Source: Streptomyces aureocirculatus
GTDB taxonomy: Bacteria > Actinomycetota > Actinomycetes > Streptomycetales > Streptomycetaceae
Direction: 5' to 3'
Length of the DNA: 64,000 nt
Assembly (NCBI RefSeq): GCF_000720475.1
Contig: NZ_JOAP01000036.1
Span: forward strand, 1 to 64,000
Numbering within the stretch: position 1 is the stretch's first letter; each line of letters opens with the position of its first letter. Shown here one piece after another: positions 11,568 through 20,060 of this stretch. Under the pieces are notes generated by a model, which saw only the letters and a program-made list of their open reading frames with translations, did not search any database and was not told the DNA's origin. Made by a program: the position numbers and the translations under genes.

Positions 11568-12578
11568 ATGGCCACGGCCGCCGCCCTCAAGGCAGTCGCC
11601 TGCCACCAGCCCGAGAGCGTGCTGCGCGTCGCCGAACTGCCGGGACTCGACGGCCTCGGCGACGCCGAGCGGGAGACCTGCGCGCAGCTCGGCATCGACG
11701 AGGTCCGCGCCGACGACTCGCTGTCCGCGTTCGATCTCGCCGCCCGCGCATCCCAGCGGGCCCTGGCCGACGCGCGGCTCACCGCGGACGATCTCGGCGC
11801 GATCGTCCTCATCGACGCCCGCGCGCCGGAGACCCTGATGACGTCCGCCGCCACCCGGCTGCAGGCGCTCATCGGCGCGAAGCGGGCGGTGACGTTCTCC
11901 GTGGGCGGCCTCGGCTGCGTCTCCCTGACTCCGGCGCTGCTCGCCGCCCGCGGACTGCTCGCGGCCGACCCGGACCTGGACCACGTCCTGGTGGCGCACG
12001 GCAGCAAACCGCCGACACCGCTGCGCTACCGGCACCCGGTGACCGTGAGCGGCGACGGCGGCGCGGCGGCGATCGTCTCCCGGAGCGGGCCCGTACGGAT
12101 ACGCGACATCGTCCAGGAGACCAACGGCGACTACTGGGACCTCTTCCACGTCGACTACCGGGACCGGCCCACCGGCGAGTGGCGCGAGGAGTGCCGGGAC
12201 ATCCCCGGCTACTCCTTCCGGCTCGCCGTGGAGACCCGCAACCAACTGCGCGACCTGTACCGGCGCCTCCTGGAGCGCAATCACCTGCGGCCCGAGGACA
12301 TCGACTGCCACCTCAGCCACAACCTGTCCACGGGCGCCTTCCGGTTCACCGAGGAGGCCCTCGACATCAAGATCGCTTCGTCCTGCTACGACAACCTCCG
12401 GCAGTACGGGCACCTCGGCCCGAACGACGTCCTGCTGAACCTGCACACCGAACGGGAACGCGGCGGCCTCCACGACGGCGAACGCGCGGTGCTCCTGAGC
12501 GCGAGCCCGGTCGCCGCGTGGAGCCTGCTGCTCGTGGAGACCGGCGAGGGCGGCACCGCGCAGACCCACTACCTGTGA
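11568..12578 (+). CDS. KAS III (FabH)-like condensing or acyl-transfer enzyme
   Basis: A 336-residue thiolase-fold protein of ketoacyl-ACP synthase III type. Cys117 in GGLGCVSL takes the nucleophile position and His251 in LSHNLSTGAF matches the HQAN histidine. The usual Asn of the YGN motif is replaced by His282 (YGHLGPND), so the triad is Cys-His-His rather than Cys-His-Asn. Such changed triads occur in KAS III relatives that transfer acyl groups, or join a chain to a carrier-bound C3 unit, instead of starting fatty acids. The ATG follows the megasynthase stop directly (TGAATG), and the free ACP comes next. Inference: it acts on the C3 unit carried by that ACP, possibly in extension or chain release. 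Confidence 0.8.
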   Translation: MATAAALKAVACHQPESVLRVAELPGLDGLGDAERETCAQLGIDEVRADDSLSAFDLAARASQRALADARLTADDLGAIVLIDARAPETLMTSAATRLQALIGAKRAVTFSVGGLGCVSLTPALLAARGLLAADPDLDHVLVAHGSKPPTPLRYRHPVTVSGDGGAAAIVSRSGPVRIRDIVQETNGDYWDLFHVDYRDRPTGEWREECRDIPGYSFRLAVETRNQLRDLYRRLLERNHLRPEDIDCHLSHNLSTGAFRFTEEALDIKIASSCYDNLRQYGHLGPNDVLLNLHTERERGGLHDGERAVLLSASPVAAWSLLLVETGEGGTAQTHYL

Positions 12579-12616
12579 CCGCAACCACGGGACCGAAGGG
12601 ACTCAAGGGAGATCGC

Positions 12617-12901
12617 ATGGGAACACCGAACAACGCCGACGCGCTCACCGGGCCGGTCGTGACGAAGGAGCTGAGCGAGTTCCTCACCGCGAACCTGGGG
12701 CAGGAACTGGCGCCCGACGACGACTACTTCACGATGGGCCTCGTGAACTCGCTCTTCGCGATGGAGCTCGTGACCTTCGTCGAGCGGCAGTACGGCATAG
12801 AGGTCCAGGTCGAGGACCTCGACCTGGACAACTTCCGCTCCCTCGGCAGGCTGCGCGACTTCGTCCTCGCCAAGACCGCGCACCGCGGCGCGGCGGCGTG
12901 A
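12617..12901 (+). CDS. Free-standing acyl carrier protein
   Basis: A 94-residue acidic carrier protein. The likely phosphopantetheine site is the Ser of GLVNSLFAMELV, followed by a typical helix III region. The start at 12617 is supported by an AGGGAG ribosome binding site seven bases upstream; the frame is open far upstream only as a shadow of other genes. Its stop overlaps the GTG of the next gene (GTGA). In oxygenated-malonyl pathways such an ACP carries the glyceryl unit loaded by the FkbH-like enzyme while the two dehydrogenases oxidise it; the gene order here fits that role. Confidence 0.85.
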   Translation: MGTPNNADALTGPVVTKELSEFLTANLGQELAPDDDYFTMGLVNSLFAMELVTFVERQYGIEVQVEDLDLDNFRSLGRLRDFVLAKTAHRGAAA

Positions 12902-14115
12902 GCAGCACCGCGCGTCCGGCCGCCGCCGACCTGGACACCCTGGGCGCGGACCTCGCCCGATCCCTGCGCGAGGACGCCGCCGCCTGGGACGCCGAGGGAG
13001 AGCTGCCCGCCGAGGTCAGGCTCGCGGTGGCACAGGCCGGGCTGCTCGCGGCGGAGCTGCCGCGGGACCACGGCGGGCTCGGCGCGTCCCCCGCCCAACT
13101 CGGGGAGCTGTGCGCCCGGCTTGGCGGGGTGTGCTCATCGCTGCGCGGCCTTGTCACCGTACAGAGCATGGTGGCGGCGGCACTGCTGCGCTGGGGTACC
13201 GCACAGCAGCGTGAGCGGTGGCTGCCCGGCCTCGCGCGGGGCGAGCTGATCGCCGCCTTCGCCGCCACGGAGACGGAGGCGGGCAGCGACCTGGCGGCGG
13301 TCGGCACGGCCGTCGAGGAGCACGGCGACGAGCTCGTCGTGACCGGTGAGAAGCGCTGGATCACCTTCGGCGAGATCGCGGACGTGTTCCTGGTCCTCGG
13401 GGTGTCCGGCACCGCGGGCGGGCGCCCGGCCGCGGTGCTCGTGGAGGGCGACCGCCCAGGTGTCGTACGGGAGCCGGTGCGCGGCCAGCTCGGCATGCGG
13501 GCGGCGCAGTTGGCGCACGTACGGTTCGACCGGGTCCGGGTGCCGCGGGCGAACGCGGTGGCTCCGGCAGGGTTCGGTCTGTCGCACGTGGTGGCCGGAG
13601 CCCTCGACCACGGCAGGTTCACGGTCGCCTGGGGCTGTGTCGGGATGGCCGAGGCCTGTCTGCGCGAGGCCGCCGGGCACGCCGTGCGGCGCAGCCAGGG
13701 CGGCGTCGCGCTCGCCGAGCACCAGCAGGTGCGCTCGCTGCTCGCCCGCGCGGTGGTGGACAGCAGGGCCGCACGCGAACTGTGCCTGCGGGCCGCGCGA
13801 CTGCGGGAGCGAGGCGAACCCGACGCCATCGCGGAGACCGTCGCCGCCAAGTACGCGGCGGCCGCCGCGGCGTCCTCGGTGGCCGGGAACGCGGTCCAGG
13901 TCCTCGGCGCGGCGGGCTGCGCCCCGGACAGCACGGTGGGCCGCTTCTACCGGGACGCCAAGATCATGGAAATCATCGAGGGTTCGGCGCAGGTGTGCGA
14001 GCTGCACATCGCCGACCACCTGCTGCGCGCCCACGGCCACCGGCAGGCCCCGCGGCCCCGGCCGCGGGCCGGGCAGCGGCCTCGGGGAGCCCAAGAGAAC
14101 GGGGAGGCGCGATGA
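12898..14115 (+). CDS. Acyl-CoA dehydrogenase-like flavoprotein (FkbI type)
   Basis: A 405-residue acyl-CoA dehydrogenase-fold protein (AFAATETEAGSDLAAV, EKRWITFGEIADVF, and a C-terminal IIEGSAQVCELHIADHLL). In methoxymalonyl- and hydroxymalonyl-ACP pathways (FK520 fkbI, zwittermicin zmaE) this family oxidises the carrier-bound C3 acid. It overlaps the ACP gene (GTGA at 12898) and the FkbH-like gene (ATGA at 14112), so the three are coupled. The substrate is inferred from context. Confidence 0.85.
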   Translation: MSSTARPAAADLDTLGADLARSLREDAAAWDAEGELPAEVRLAVAQAGLLAAELPRDHGGLGASPAQLGELCARLGGVCSSLRGLVTVQSMVAAALLRWGTAQQRERWLPGLARGELIAAFAATETEAGSDLAAVGTAVEEHGDELVVTGEKRWITFGEIADVFLVLGVSGTAGGRPAAVLVEGDRPGVVREPVRGQLGMRAAQLAHVRFDRVRVPRANAVAPAGFGLSHVVAGALDHGRFTVAWGCVGMAEACLREAAGHAVRRSQGGVALAEHQQVRSLLARAVVDSRAARELCLRAARLRERGEPDAIAETVAAKYAAAAAASSVAGNAVQVLGAAGCAPDSTVGRFYRDAKIMEIIEGSAQVCELHIADHLLRAHGHRQAPRPRPRAGQRPRGAQENGEAR

Positions 14116-15188
14116 CGCAGCAGAAGGTGTCGCGGCAGAAGGTGTCGCGGCAGAAGGTGTCGCGGCAGAAGGTGAAGTGCCTGGTGTGGGACCTCGACGA
14201 CACCTTGTGGGACGGCGTCGTCCTCGAAGGCGACGAGCCGGTCCCCTTCGAGGCCGCGGTGAAGGCCCTGCACAGCCTGGACCAGCGGGGCGTCCTGCAC
14301 GCCGTGGCCAGCCGCGGCGAGCACCACATCGCCGCGGGCCACCTGGCGGCGCAGGGCCTCGACGACCTGTTCACCGTCCTGGAGGTGAGCTGGGGCGCCA
14401 AGTCGGCGGCCGTCGAACGGATCGCCGCCGAGCTGAACATCGGACTCGACACCATCGCCTTCATCGACAACGACGCGGTGGAGCGGGCCGAGGTGGCCGC
14501 CGCGCTGCCCGCCGTACGGTGCTACGCCGCCGACGCGGTGGGCGAACTCGCCGCGTACGAGGAATTCTCGCCGGAGTTCGTCACGGACGAGTCCGCTCAG
14601 CGCCGCCGCCTCTACCGCACCGAGCGCCGCCGCAAGGACGCCGAGACCGAACACACCGGCCCGCCCGCGGAGTTCCTCGCCTCCCTCGGCCTGGTCCTCA
14701 CGGTCCGGCGGGCCACCGGGGCCGACCTCGCGCGGGCGCACGAGCTGACGGTGCGCACGCACCAGCTCAACACCACGGGCCGCACCTTCGACCTGGAGGA
14801 GCTGCGGCGGCTGTGCGCGGACCCCGGGCACGAGGTGATCGTCGCGAGCCTGGAGGACCGCTTCGGCTCGTACGGCACCATCGGCCTCGCGGTCACCGCG
14901 CTCCGCGACGGGGCGACGGTGCTCGAACTGCTCCTGATGTCCTGCCGGGTGATGTCCCGCGGCGCCGGGGCCGTCCTCATCGACCACATCGTCGCCGAGT
15001 CCCTGGCCGCGGGCCGCCGCCCGGTCGCCGAGTTCGTCCCCACCGACGTCAACCGGCAGATGCTGGTGACCCTGCGCTTCAGCGGCTTCGCCGTCGTGGA
15101 GGACACCGGTGAGCGGGTGGTCCTGGCCATCGACCCGGACGACCCGCCGCCCGTCCGCAAGCACCCCGTGCGGGTGGTCACCGCGTGA
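14112..15188 (+). CDS. FkbH-like glyceryl-ACP loading enzyme (HAD family)
   Basis: A 358-residue protein. A HAD-type N-terminal part carries the DLDDTLWDG motif; the C-terminal part is GNAT-like, with RTHQLNTTGRTF typical of FkbH proteins. FkbH relatives take 1,3-bisphosphoglycerate, remove phosphate and load the glyceryl group on a discrete ACP. The start at 14112 overlaps the previous stop. The first 20 residues are four copies of a KVSRQ-type pentapeptide from a 15-bp tandem repeat and are not part of the fold. With the ACP and two dehydrogenases it forms the C3-unit module of the cluster. Confidence 0.9.
   Translation: MTQQKVSRQKVSRQKVSRQKVKCLVWDLDDTLWDGVVLEGDEPVPFEAAVKALHSLDQRGVLHAVASRGEHHIAAGHLAAQGLDDLFTVLEVSWGAKSAAVERIAAELNIGLDTIAFIDNDAVERAEVAAALPAVRCYAADAVGELAAYEEFSPEFVTDESAQRRRLYRTERRRKDAETEHTGPPAEFLASLGLVLTVRRATGADLARAHELTVRTHQLNTTGRTFDLEELRRLCADPGHEVIVASLEDRFGSYGTIGLAVTALRDGATVLELLLMSCRVMSRGAGAVLIDHIVAESLAAGRRPVAEFVPTDVNRQMLVTLRFSGFAVVEDTGERVVLAIDPDDPPPVRKHPVRVVTA
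14121..14174 (+). repeat. 15-bp tandem repeat at the start of the FkbH-like gene
   Basis: Three full 15-bp units and a partial fourth (CAGAAGGTGTCGCGG) encode QKVSR repeats directly after the start codon. Copy number would change the N-terminus without changing frame. Confidence 0.9.
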
Positions 15189-15223
15189 AGGGCCCCCGAC
15201 GAGAACAGGACAGGAAGCAGCAG

Positions 15224-16198
15224 ATGAACGAGCCAAACAGCGCACGCGCGGAAGCCGGTGCGTCCGGTGCGCCCGATGTGGCCGGTGCGTCCGGTGCGTC
15301 CGGTGCGTCCGGTGCGTCCGGTGTGGCCGGTGTGGCCGGTGTGGCCGGTGTGATCGGTGTCGTCGGCGCGGGCACGATGGGCACCGGCATCGCCCAGTGC
15401 CTCGCCGAGGCCGGACACCGTGTGATCGTGGTCGACCCCGAGGAGGCGGCACTGGCCACCGCCCCGGCCCGGCTGCGCGACGGCATCCGCCTCGCCAGGA
15501 TGTTCCGCAAGCGGCCCGCGGCCGTACCGATGGACGCGGCCCTGGACGCGGTCACCTGGGCGCGGCGTCCGCAGGAGCTGGCCGACGCGCGGTTCGTGCT
15601 CGAATGCGCGCCGGAGCGCATCCCGCTGAAGGAGAAGGTGTTCCGCGAACTCGACGAGGTGTGCCCGCCCGACGCCGTGTTCGCCACGGTGACCTCGGCG
15701 ATCCCGGTGGAGCGGCTCGCCGCGCACACGGGCAGACCGCGGCGGGTACTCGGCATGCACTTCATGAACCCGGCGCCGCTGAAGGAGGCGGTGGAGGTGA
15801 TCCGGGGCCCGCGGACCGCGGACGAGACCCTGGACACCGCCCTCGCCCTGCTCGCGGGCATCGGCAAGACCGGCATCGTCGTCTCGGACGCGCCCGGCTT
15901 CGTCTCCAACCGGATCCTGATGCTCACGATCAACGAGGCGGCCACGGTGGTGCAGCAGGGCACCGCGGACCCGGCCACCGTCGACCGGATCTTCCAGGAC
16001 TGCTTCGGACACACCATGGGCCCGCTCGCCACCGGCGACCTCATCGGCCTCGACACCATCGTCGACACCCTGTACGTCCTCCTCGAATGCACCGGGGACG
16101 AACGCTTTCAGCCCTGCGGCAAGCTGCGCGAGATGGTCGCCGAGGGCCACGTCGGCCGCAAGTCCGGCCACGGCTTCCACCGCTACGGCACCTCGTAG
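15224..16198 (+). CDS. 3-hydroxyacyl-CoA dehydrogenase-like enzyme (FkbK/ZmaG type)
   Basis: A 324-residue NAD-dependent dehydrogenase. The Rossmann motif GVVGAGTMGTGIAQ begins near residue 46; HFMNPAP and the C-terminal helical domain match the family. In FK520-type clusters this enzyme oxidises glyceryl-ACP at C3 before the acyl-CoA dehydrogenase-like step. The start at 15224 has AGGAAG upstream. The first 45 residues are GASGAS/GVAGVA repeats from a 9-bp array, absent from usual family members. It is the last gene of the plus-strand cluster; repeats lie between it and the convergent sigma factor gene. No O-methyltransferase is near, so hydroxymalonyl- rather than methoxymalonyl-ACP is favoured. 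Confidence 0.87.
   Translation: MNEPNSARAEAGASGAPDVAGASGASGASGASGVAGVAGVAGVIGVVGAGTMGTGIAQCLAEAGHRVIVVDPEEAALATAPARLRDGIRLARMFRKRPAAVPMDAALDAVTWARRPQELADARFVLECAPERIPLKEKVFRELDEVCPPDAVFATVTSAIPVERLAAHTGRPRRVLGMHFMNPAPLKEAVEVIRGPRTADETLDTALALLAGIGKTGIVVSDAPGFVSNRILMLTINEAATVVQQGTADPATVDRIFQDCFGHTMGPLATGDLIGLDTIVDTLYVLLECTGDERFQPCGKLREMVAEGHVGRKSGHGFHRYGTS
15256..15352 (+). repeat. 9-bp tandem repeats in the dehydrogenase N-terminus
   Basis: Arrays of GGTGCGTCC (GAS) followed by GGTGTGGCC (GVA) units, about ten in all, precede the Rossmann fold. Confidence 0.88.
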
Positions 16199-16210
16199 CG
16201 GGCGGCGGGG

Positions 16211-16603
16211 TGCCCCTCCCAGGGGCGCGGGGAACGCCGCGGCGAGCCACAACGATGCCGCAGACGCGTCTGCGGCTTTTCTTGGGCTGAGCGCGCAGTT
16301 CCTCGCGCCCCTTGCGGGGCGGTGTGAGCACCCCCTAGGGGCGCGGGGAACGGCGCGGCGAGCCACGACGATGTCGCGGACGCGTGTGCATGCTTGCTGG
16401 GCAGACGCGTCTGCGGCTTTTCTTGGGCTGAGCGCGCAGTTCCTCGCGCCCCTTGCGGGGCGGTGTGAGCAGCCCCTAGGGGCGCGGGGAACGGCGCGGC
16501 GAGCCACGACGAAGTCGCGGACGCGTGTGCACAGTTGCTCGGCAGACGCGTCTGCGGCTTGTCGCGCGCTGAGCGCGCAGTTCCCCGCGCCCCTTGCGGG
16601 GCG
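16211..16603. repeat. Three copies of a ~120-134-bp intergenic repeat
   Basis: Copies lie at about 16211-16322, 16330-16463 and 16470-16603. Each has GGGGCGCGGGGAACG, GCGGCGAGCCAC, CAGACGCGTCTGCGGCTT, GAGCGCGCAGTTCC and GCCCCTTGCGGGGCGG. Internal inverted pairs (CAGACGCGTCTG; CCCCTTGCGGGG) would fold as hairpins and could end transcription from both convergent genes. Related copies occur near 20.1-20.3 kb. I have seen similar GGGGCGCGGGGAACTGCGCG repeats between Streptomyces genes. Confidence 0.85.
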
Positions 16604-16604
16604 G

Positions 16605-17309
16605 TCAGGCCGCGGCCAGGGCTTCGATGAGGGTGGCCCGCGCCCGCGCCACGCGGGAGCGCACCGTGCCGACGGGACAACCGATGGCGGCGGCCGCCTC
16701 CGCGTAGGGCTGCTGGAGCAACTGCGTGAGCACGAACGCCTCGCGCCGCTCGGCCGGTATCGCGTCGAGGAGTTCGGCGAGCGCGATGCCGTCGTCGAAG
16801 CCCGGCAGACCGCGCGGCTGCGCCTGCTCGGCGGCGGTCTGCCAGTCGTCGCGGTCCGAGAGCTGGGGCCGCGCGGCGGCGTGCCGCAGGCTGTCGACGA
16901 CGGTGCGCCGCGCGATGGACAGCAGCCAGGTCCGCGCCGACGACCGCCCCTCGAACCGGTGCAGGCTGCCGAGCGCGCGCAGGAACGTGTCCTGCGCGAG
17001 GTCGTCGGCGGCCTGCGGATCGGCGCTGAGGTGCGCGACGTAGCGCAGCACGTCGCGGTGCAGGGCGCGTACGAAGCGCTCCACGGCTTCGGGATCGCCG
17101 TCGCGGGCGGCGAGAGCGAGCCGCGTCACGGGTTCGTCGGCGGCGTCGGTGCGGCGGGTGCGTGCCGGGGCGCCGGACGCAGCTTGAACGGTGCTCGCGG
17201 TGCTCGCGGTGCTCGCGGTGCTCGCGGTGCTCGCGGTGCTCGCGGTGCTCGCGGTGCTCGCGGTGCTCGCGGTCTTCTGGGTAGGAGGTGCCGTCAGGGC
17301 AGGAATCAT
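16605..17309 (-). CDS. ECF-type RNA polymerase sigma factor
   Basis: A 234-residue sigma-70 family protein of extracytoplasmic-function type. Region 2 includes ADDLAQDTFLRALGSLHRFEG and WLLSIARRTVVDSLR. Region 4 has the helix-turn-helix PYAEAAAAIGCPVGTVRSRVAR. The ATG at 17309 is preceded by AGAAGGAC at good distance; upstream codons lack a convincing start. The N-terminus holds nine Thr-Ala-Ser-type tripeptides from a 9-bp array. No classic anti-sigma gene is adjacent, but the His/Met-rich membrane protein gene lies upstream on the same strand and might serve as sensor; that is inference. Confidence 0.88.
   Translation of the reverse strand: MIPALTAPPTQKTASTASTASTASTASTASTASTASTASTVQAASGAPARTRRTDAADEPVTRLALAARDGDPEAVERFVRALHRDVLRYVAHLSADPQAADDLAQDTFLRALGSLHRFEGRSSARTWLLSIARRTVVDSLRHAAARPQLSDRDDWQTAAEQAQPRGLPGFDDGIALAELLDAIPAERREAFVLTQLLQQPYAEAAAAIGCPVGTVRSRVARARATLIEALAAA
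17191..17271 (-). repeat. 9-bp tandem repeat, nine copies, in the sigma factor gene
   Basis: GTGCTCGCG repeated nine times (plus-strand reading) encodes an (AST)n tract ahead of sigma region 2. Confidence 0.93.
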
Positions 17310-17620
17310 CGCCTGGTGTCCTTCTGGAGTCCGGAGGAGCTCGGGATCCGGCCGCGCGCGGGCGTGGCCGGGGCGGTGTCGTTCGGCCCGGCGGCGTCGA
17401 GTGCGGTCGCGCTCCTCGACGAGCCGTGCGGGCCGTGGCAGTCCCGGCGCGCGGGCGCACGGCAGGGCGCGGAGCGGCGGCAGGGCACGGCAGCACATGG
17501 CGCGGGCCTGCGGCGCCGTGCCGTGTGCGGAGGAAGAGAGCCGTACCGAGCCGTGCGAGCGCCGTGCGGCGGTCGTGGCGGGCCGGGGAAGAACCGGCTG
17601 CCGGCCGACAGCGGTCTTTG
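17310..17620. other. Gene-free stretch upstream of the sigma factor
   Basis: About 310 bases of GC-rich DNA between the membrane-protein stop and the sigma factor start. It holds the sigma factor ribosome binding site near 17320. I see no convincing gene, palindrome or promoter. Confidence 0.5.
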
Positions 17621-18436
17621 TCAGCCGACAGCGATCCCGAGGGGCGGACCCCTGGACGTGATGGCGTACACGAGCAGCAGCCGCCGCGCGTTGCGAGCGC
17701 CGAAGTCACGGCGCGGGCGCAGGCGCGGCCGGTGCGGAGGCTGCGGAAGCCGCAGCGCGAGCCGCAGGGGCGCGACGATCCAGCCCGCGACGGCACGGCC
17801 CACGCGGAACGCGGCACGTTCGCCGTACGCGAGCCACAGACCGCACAGGAGCGCGGCGAGCAGATGCGCGGCAAGCATGCCGAACGGGGACATGCCGCCC
17901 ATGTCATGGCCTGCGTGCATGCCCGCCATGTCGTGGGCGCCGACCGCGTGCGAGCCCGCCCCGAACCCACCGTCGGGGGTTCCCGACGCGATCGTCTCCT
18001 GCATGCCCATGGAGTGCTGGGTGTGCCCGGGCGGCGGCCCTGTCAGCCGGTCCGCGAGGCCCGCGTCGGTGACGGCGCGCACCGCGTCCGCCTCCGACAT
18101 GGTCCCCGGACCCGCCGCCCCGCACAGCAGATGGCGCGCCCACTCCTGTGCGAGCGACGCACCGCCGGACGGCGCCTGGTGCAGGGCCTGGGCCAGCGAG
18201 AACCAGGTGTGCAGCGCCGCCTGGGTCACGACGGACGCGGCGGTGACGACGAGGACGCCGCGTTCGCGCCCGGCCAGGAGCCAGGCGCCCGCGAAGGTCG
18301 TGACGGCCGCGCCGGGCAGCGCCCACCAGGGCAGCGGCGTACTGGACATGAGTGCGTGGCCGGTGCCCGCGAGCAGCACACAGGCGGCCGCGAACACCGC
18401 AGCCCGTACCGCGCGACAGCTTCGGCCCCCAGTCAT
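17621..18436 (-). CDS. Multi-TM membrane protein with His/Met-rich loop
   Basis: A 271-residue integral membrane protein whose family I do not recognise. Hydrophobic helices lie near residues 10-30, 36-52, 60-80 and 185-205. Between them is a loop near residues 135-180 with GHTQHSMGM, HDMAGMHAGHDMGGM, a pattern typical of copper-handling proteins. The ATG at 18436 is the start. It precedes the ECF sigma gene on the same strand, which suggests a metal- or stress-responsive pair; the link is contextual only. Confidence 0.7.
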   Translation of the reverse strand: MTGGRSCRAVRAAVFAAACVLLAGTGHALMSSTPLPWWALPGAAVTTFAGAWLLAGRERGVLVVTAASVVTQAALHTWFSLAQALHQAPSGGASLAQEWARHLLCGAAGPGTMSEADAVRAVTDAGLADRLTGPPPGHTQHSMGMQETIASGTPDGGFGAGSHAVGAHDMAGMHAGHDMGGMSPFGMLAAHLLAALLCGLWLAYGERAAFRVGRAVAGWIVAPLRLALRLPQPPHRPRLRPRRDFGARNARRLLLVYAITSRGPPLGIAVG

Positions 18437-18648
18437 GGCGGCCTCATCTTTGCATCCGACCCGCGGCGACAGCGGCCGGGTCCGTAATGTTCCGCCGCCG
18501 ACGCGGGGGTGTGGCCCGGGTCACGAAGACCGCCGGGAACCAGCGGGGGCGCGCATCCGACTCCTGCGACGGCCTGTTCGGCGGTACGGGATGTATCCGT
18601 GCGTACGGTGATGGTTCGGGTGTACGGGACTTGGCGGGGGGCGGGTGC

Positions 18649-19998
18649 ATGGATCCGGAGGGTGAGAGCGGCGGTGCCGGAGCGGGTGCCGGGGCCGGGG
18701 CCGGGGGCGGTGCGGACGCGCAGGCGACCGGGGCCCCGCCGCCGCCCTCGCCACCGGCCTCGTCACCGTCACCGCCACCGGCGGAGGGGGCGATGGCAAT
18801 GGCGGGCGCCTCGGTGCCCACCGCCCTCCTCACCTGCGCCATGGCCTTCTCCATGCTCCAGTTGTTCCTCCTGGGGGCGCTCGGACCGCGTCTGGTGGAC
18901 GAGTTGGATATCTCACCCACCGTCCTCGGCCTGACCACGACGATCGGCTTCGGCACCGCCGCGGTCCTCTCACCGGTGGGCGGCAGGATCGTCGACCGGG
19001 TGGGCCCGCGCCGCGCCCTGGCCGCGCTGCTGCTGCTCTCGGCCGCGGCGCTCGCGCTGATCGGCGCCGCTCCCGGGGCGGGCTTCCTGCTGGCGGCGGT
19101 GGCCCTGGGCGGGCTGCCGCAGGCGCTCGCCAACCCGGCGACGAACAAGGCGATCCTGGCCGCGGTGGAACCCGCGCGCCGGGGCGCGGTCACCGGTATG
19201 AAGCAGTCCGGCGTCCAACTGGGCGCGTTCGCCGCGGGCCTGCCGCTCGCGGCGCTCGCGTCCGGGATCGGCTGGCGGGGGGCGGTGTGGACGGCGGCGG
19301 GCGCGGCGGTGGTGACGGCGGTGTGGGCGCTGCGGACGCTGCCCGCGGACCCGCGGACGGACCCGTCCGCCCGTACCGGCGCCGGGCCCGCCGCCGCTCT
19401 GGTCCCACGGGGCGCCATCGCCTGGCTGACGGCCTTCTCCCTGCTCCTGGGCTGCGGTATCGCGTCCGTGAACACGTACCTCGCGCTGTACGGGGCCCAC
19501 CGCCTGGATCTGGGGTCCGGCGCGGCGGGTGCGTTGGTCGCGGTGCTCGGGGTGGCCGGGGTGGTGGGCCGCGTGGCCTGGTCGAGGGCGGCCACGCCCG
19601 GACGTGCGGAGTGGCTGCCTGGCGGGCTCGCGGCGGGCGCGGTGGGGGCGGCGCTGCTGCTTGCCGGGGCGACCGCGGTGGGGCCACTCGTCTGGCCCGG
19701 GGCGGTGGCGGTGGGCGTGTTCGCGGTGTCGGCCAACGCGGTGTCCATGGTCCTGGTCATGCAGCGCGCGGCCCCCGGCCGCGCGGGCCAGGACTCCGCC
19801 CTGGTCTCGGCAGGCTTCTTCACCGGTTTCGCAGCGGGCCCACCCCTGTTCGGCCTCCTCGCCACGGCGGGCCACTACGGATGGGGGTGGACCCTGGTGG
19901 CCACGGAGTTCGCCGCGGCGGGCGCGGTGGGGTTGGGGTGGGCGGTACGAGAGCGGGGGCGGCTCCCGAGCGGGGGTGTTGGCGTGCGGGGCGGTTAG
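18649..19998 (+). CDS. MFS transporter
   Basis: A 449-residue major facilitator superfamily permease with about twelve hydrophobic segments. The loop 2-3 motif appears as GGRIVDRVGPRRALA. A Gly/Ala/Pro-rich N-terminal tail of about 50 residues precedes the first helix, so the true start could also be the ATG at 18793 (MAMAGASV). I chose 18649 as the first ATG after a purine-rich stretch. Substrate unknown; export of the cluster product is possible, but the gene is separated from the cluster by the minus-strand sigma locus. Confidence 0.8.
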   Translation: MDPEGESGGAGAGAGAGAGGGADAQATGAPPPPSPPASSPSPPPAEGAMAMAGASVPTALLTCAMAFSMLQLFLLGALGPRLVDELDISPTVLGLTTTIGFGTAAVLSPVGGRIVDRVGPRRALAALLLLSAAALALIGAAPGAGFLLAAVALGGLPQALANPATNKAILAAVEPARRGAVTGMKQSGVQLGAFAAGLPLAALASGIGWRGAVWTAAGAAVVTAVWALRTLPADPRTDPSARTGAGPAAALVPRGAIAWLTAFSLLLGCGIASVNTYLALYGAHRLDLGSGAAGALVAVLGVAGVVGRVAWSRAATPGRAEWLPGGLAAGAVGAALLLAGATAVGPLVWPGAVAVGVFAVSANAVSMVLVMQRAAPGRAGQDSALVSAGFFTGFAAGPPLFGLLATAGHYGWGWTLVATEFAAAGAVGLGWAVRERGRLPSGGVGVRGG

Positions 19999-20060
19999 GG
20001 GGCGGGGGTGCGAGCGGGGTGAGTACCGGTGCCCGCGCACCCAGCCGGGGCGCAAGCCGC

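Noticed and set aside
8879..12616. Upstream extension of the ACP reading frame
   Set aside because: It is an Arg-rich shadow of the megasynthase and KAS III genes; the ACP has a good ribosome binding site and start at 12617.
16211..16603. CRISPR-like array
   Set aside because: Units exceed 100 bp with internal hairpins, no short constant repeat with unique spacers, and no cas genes.
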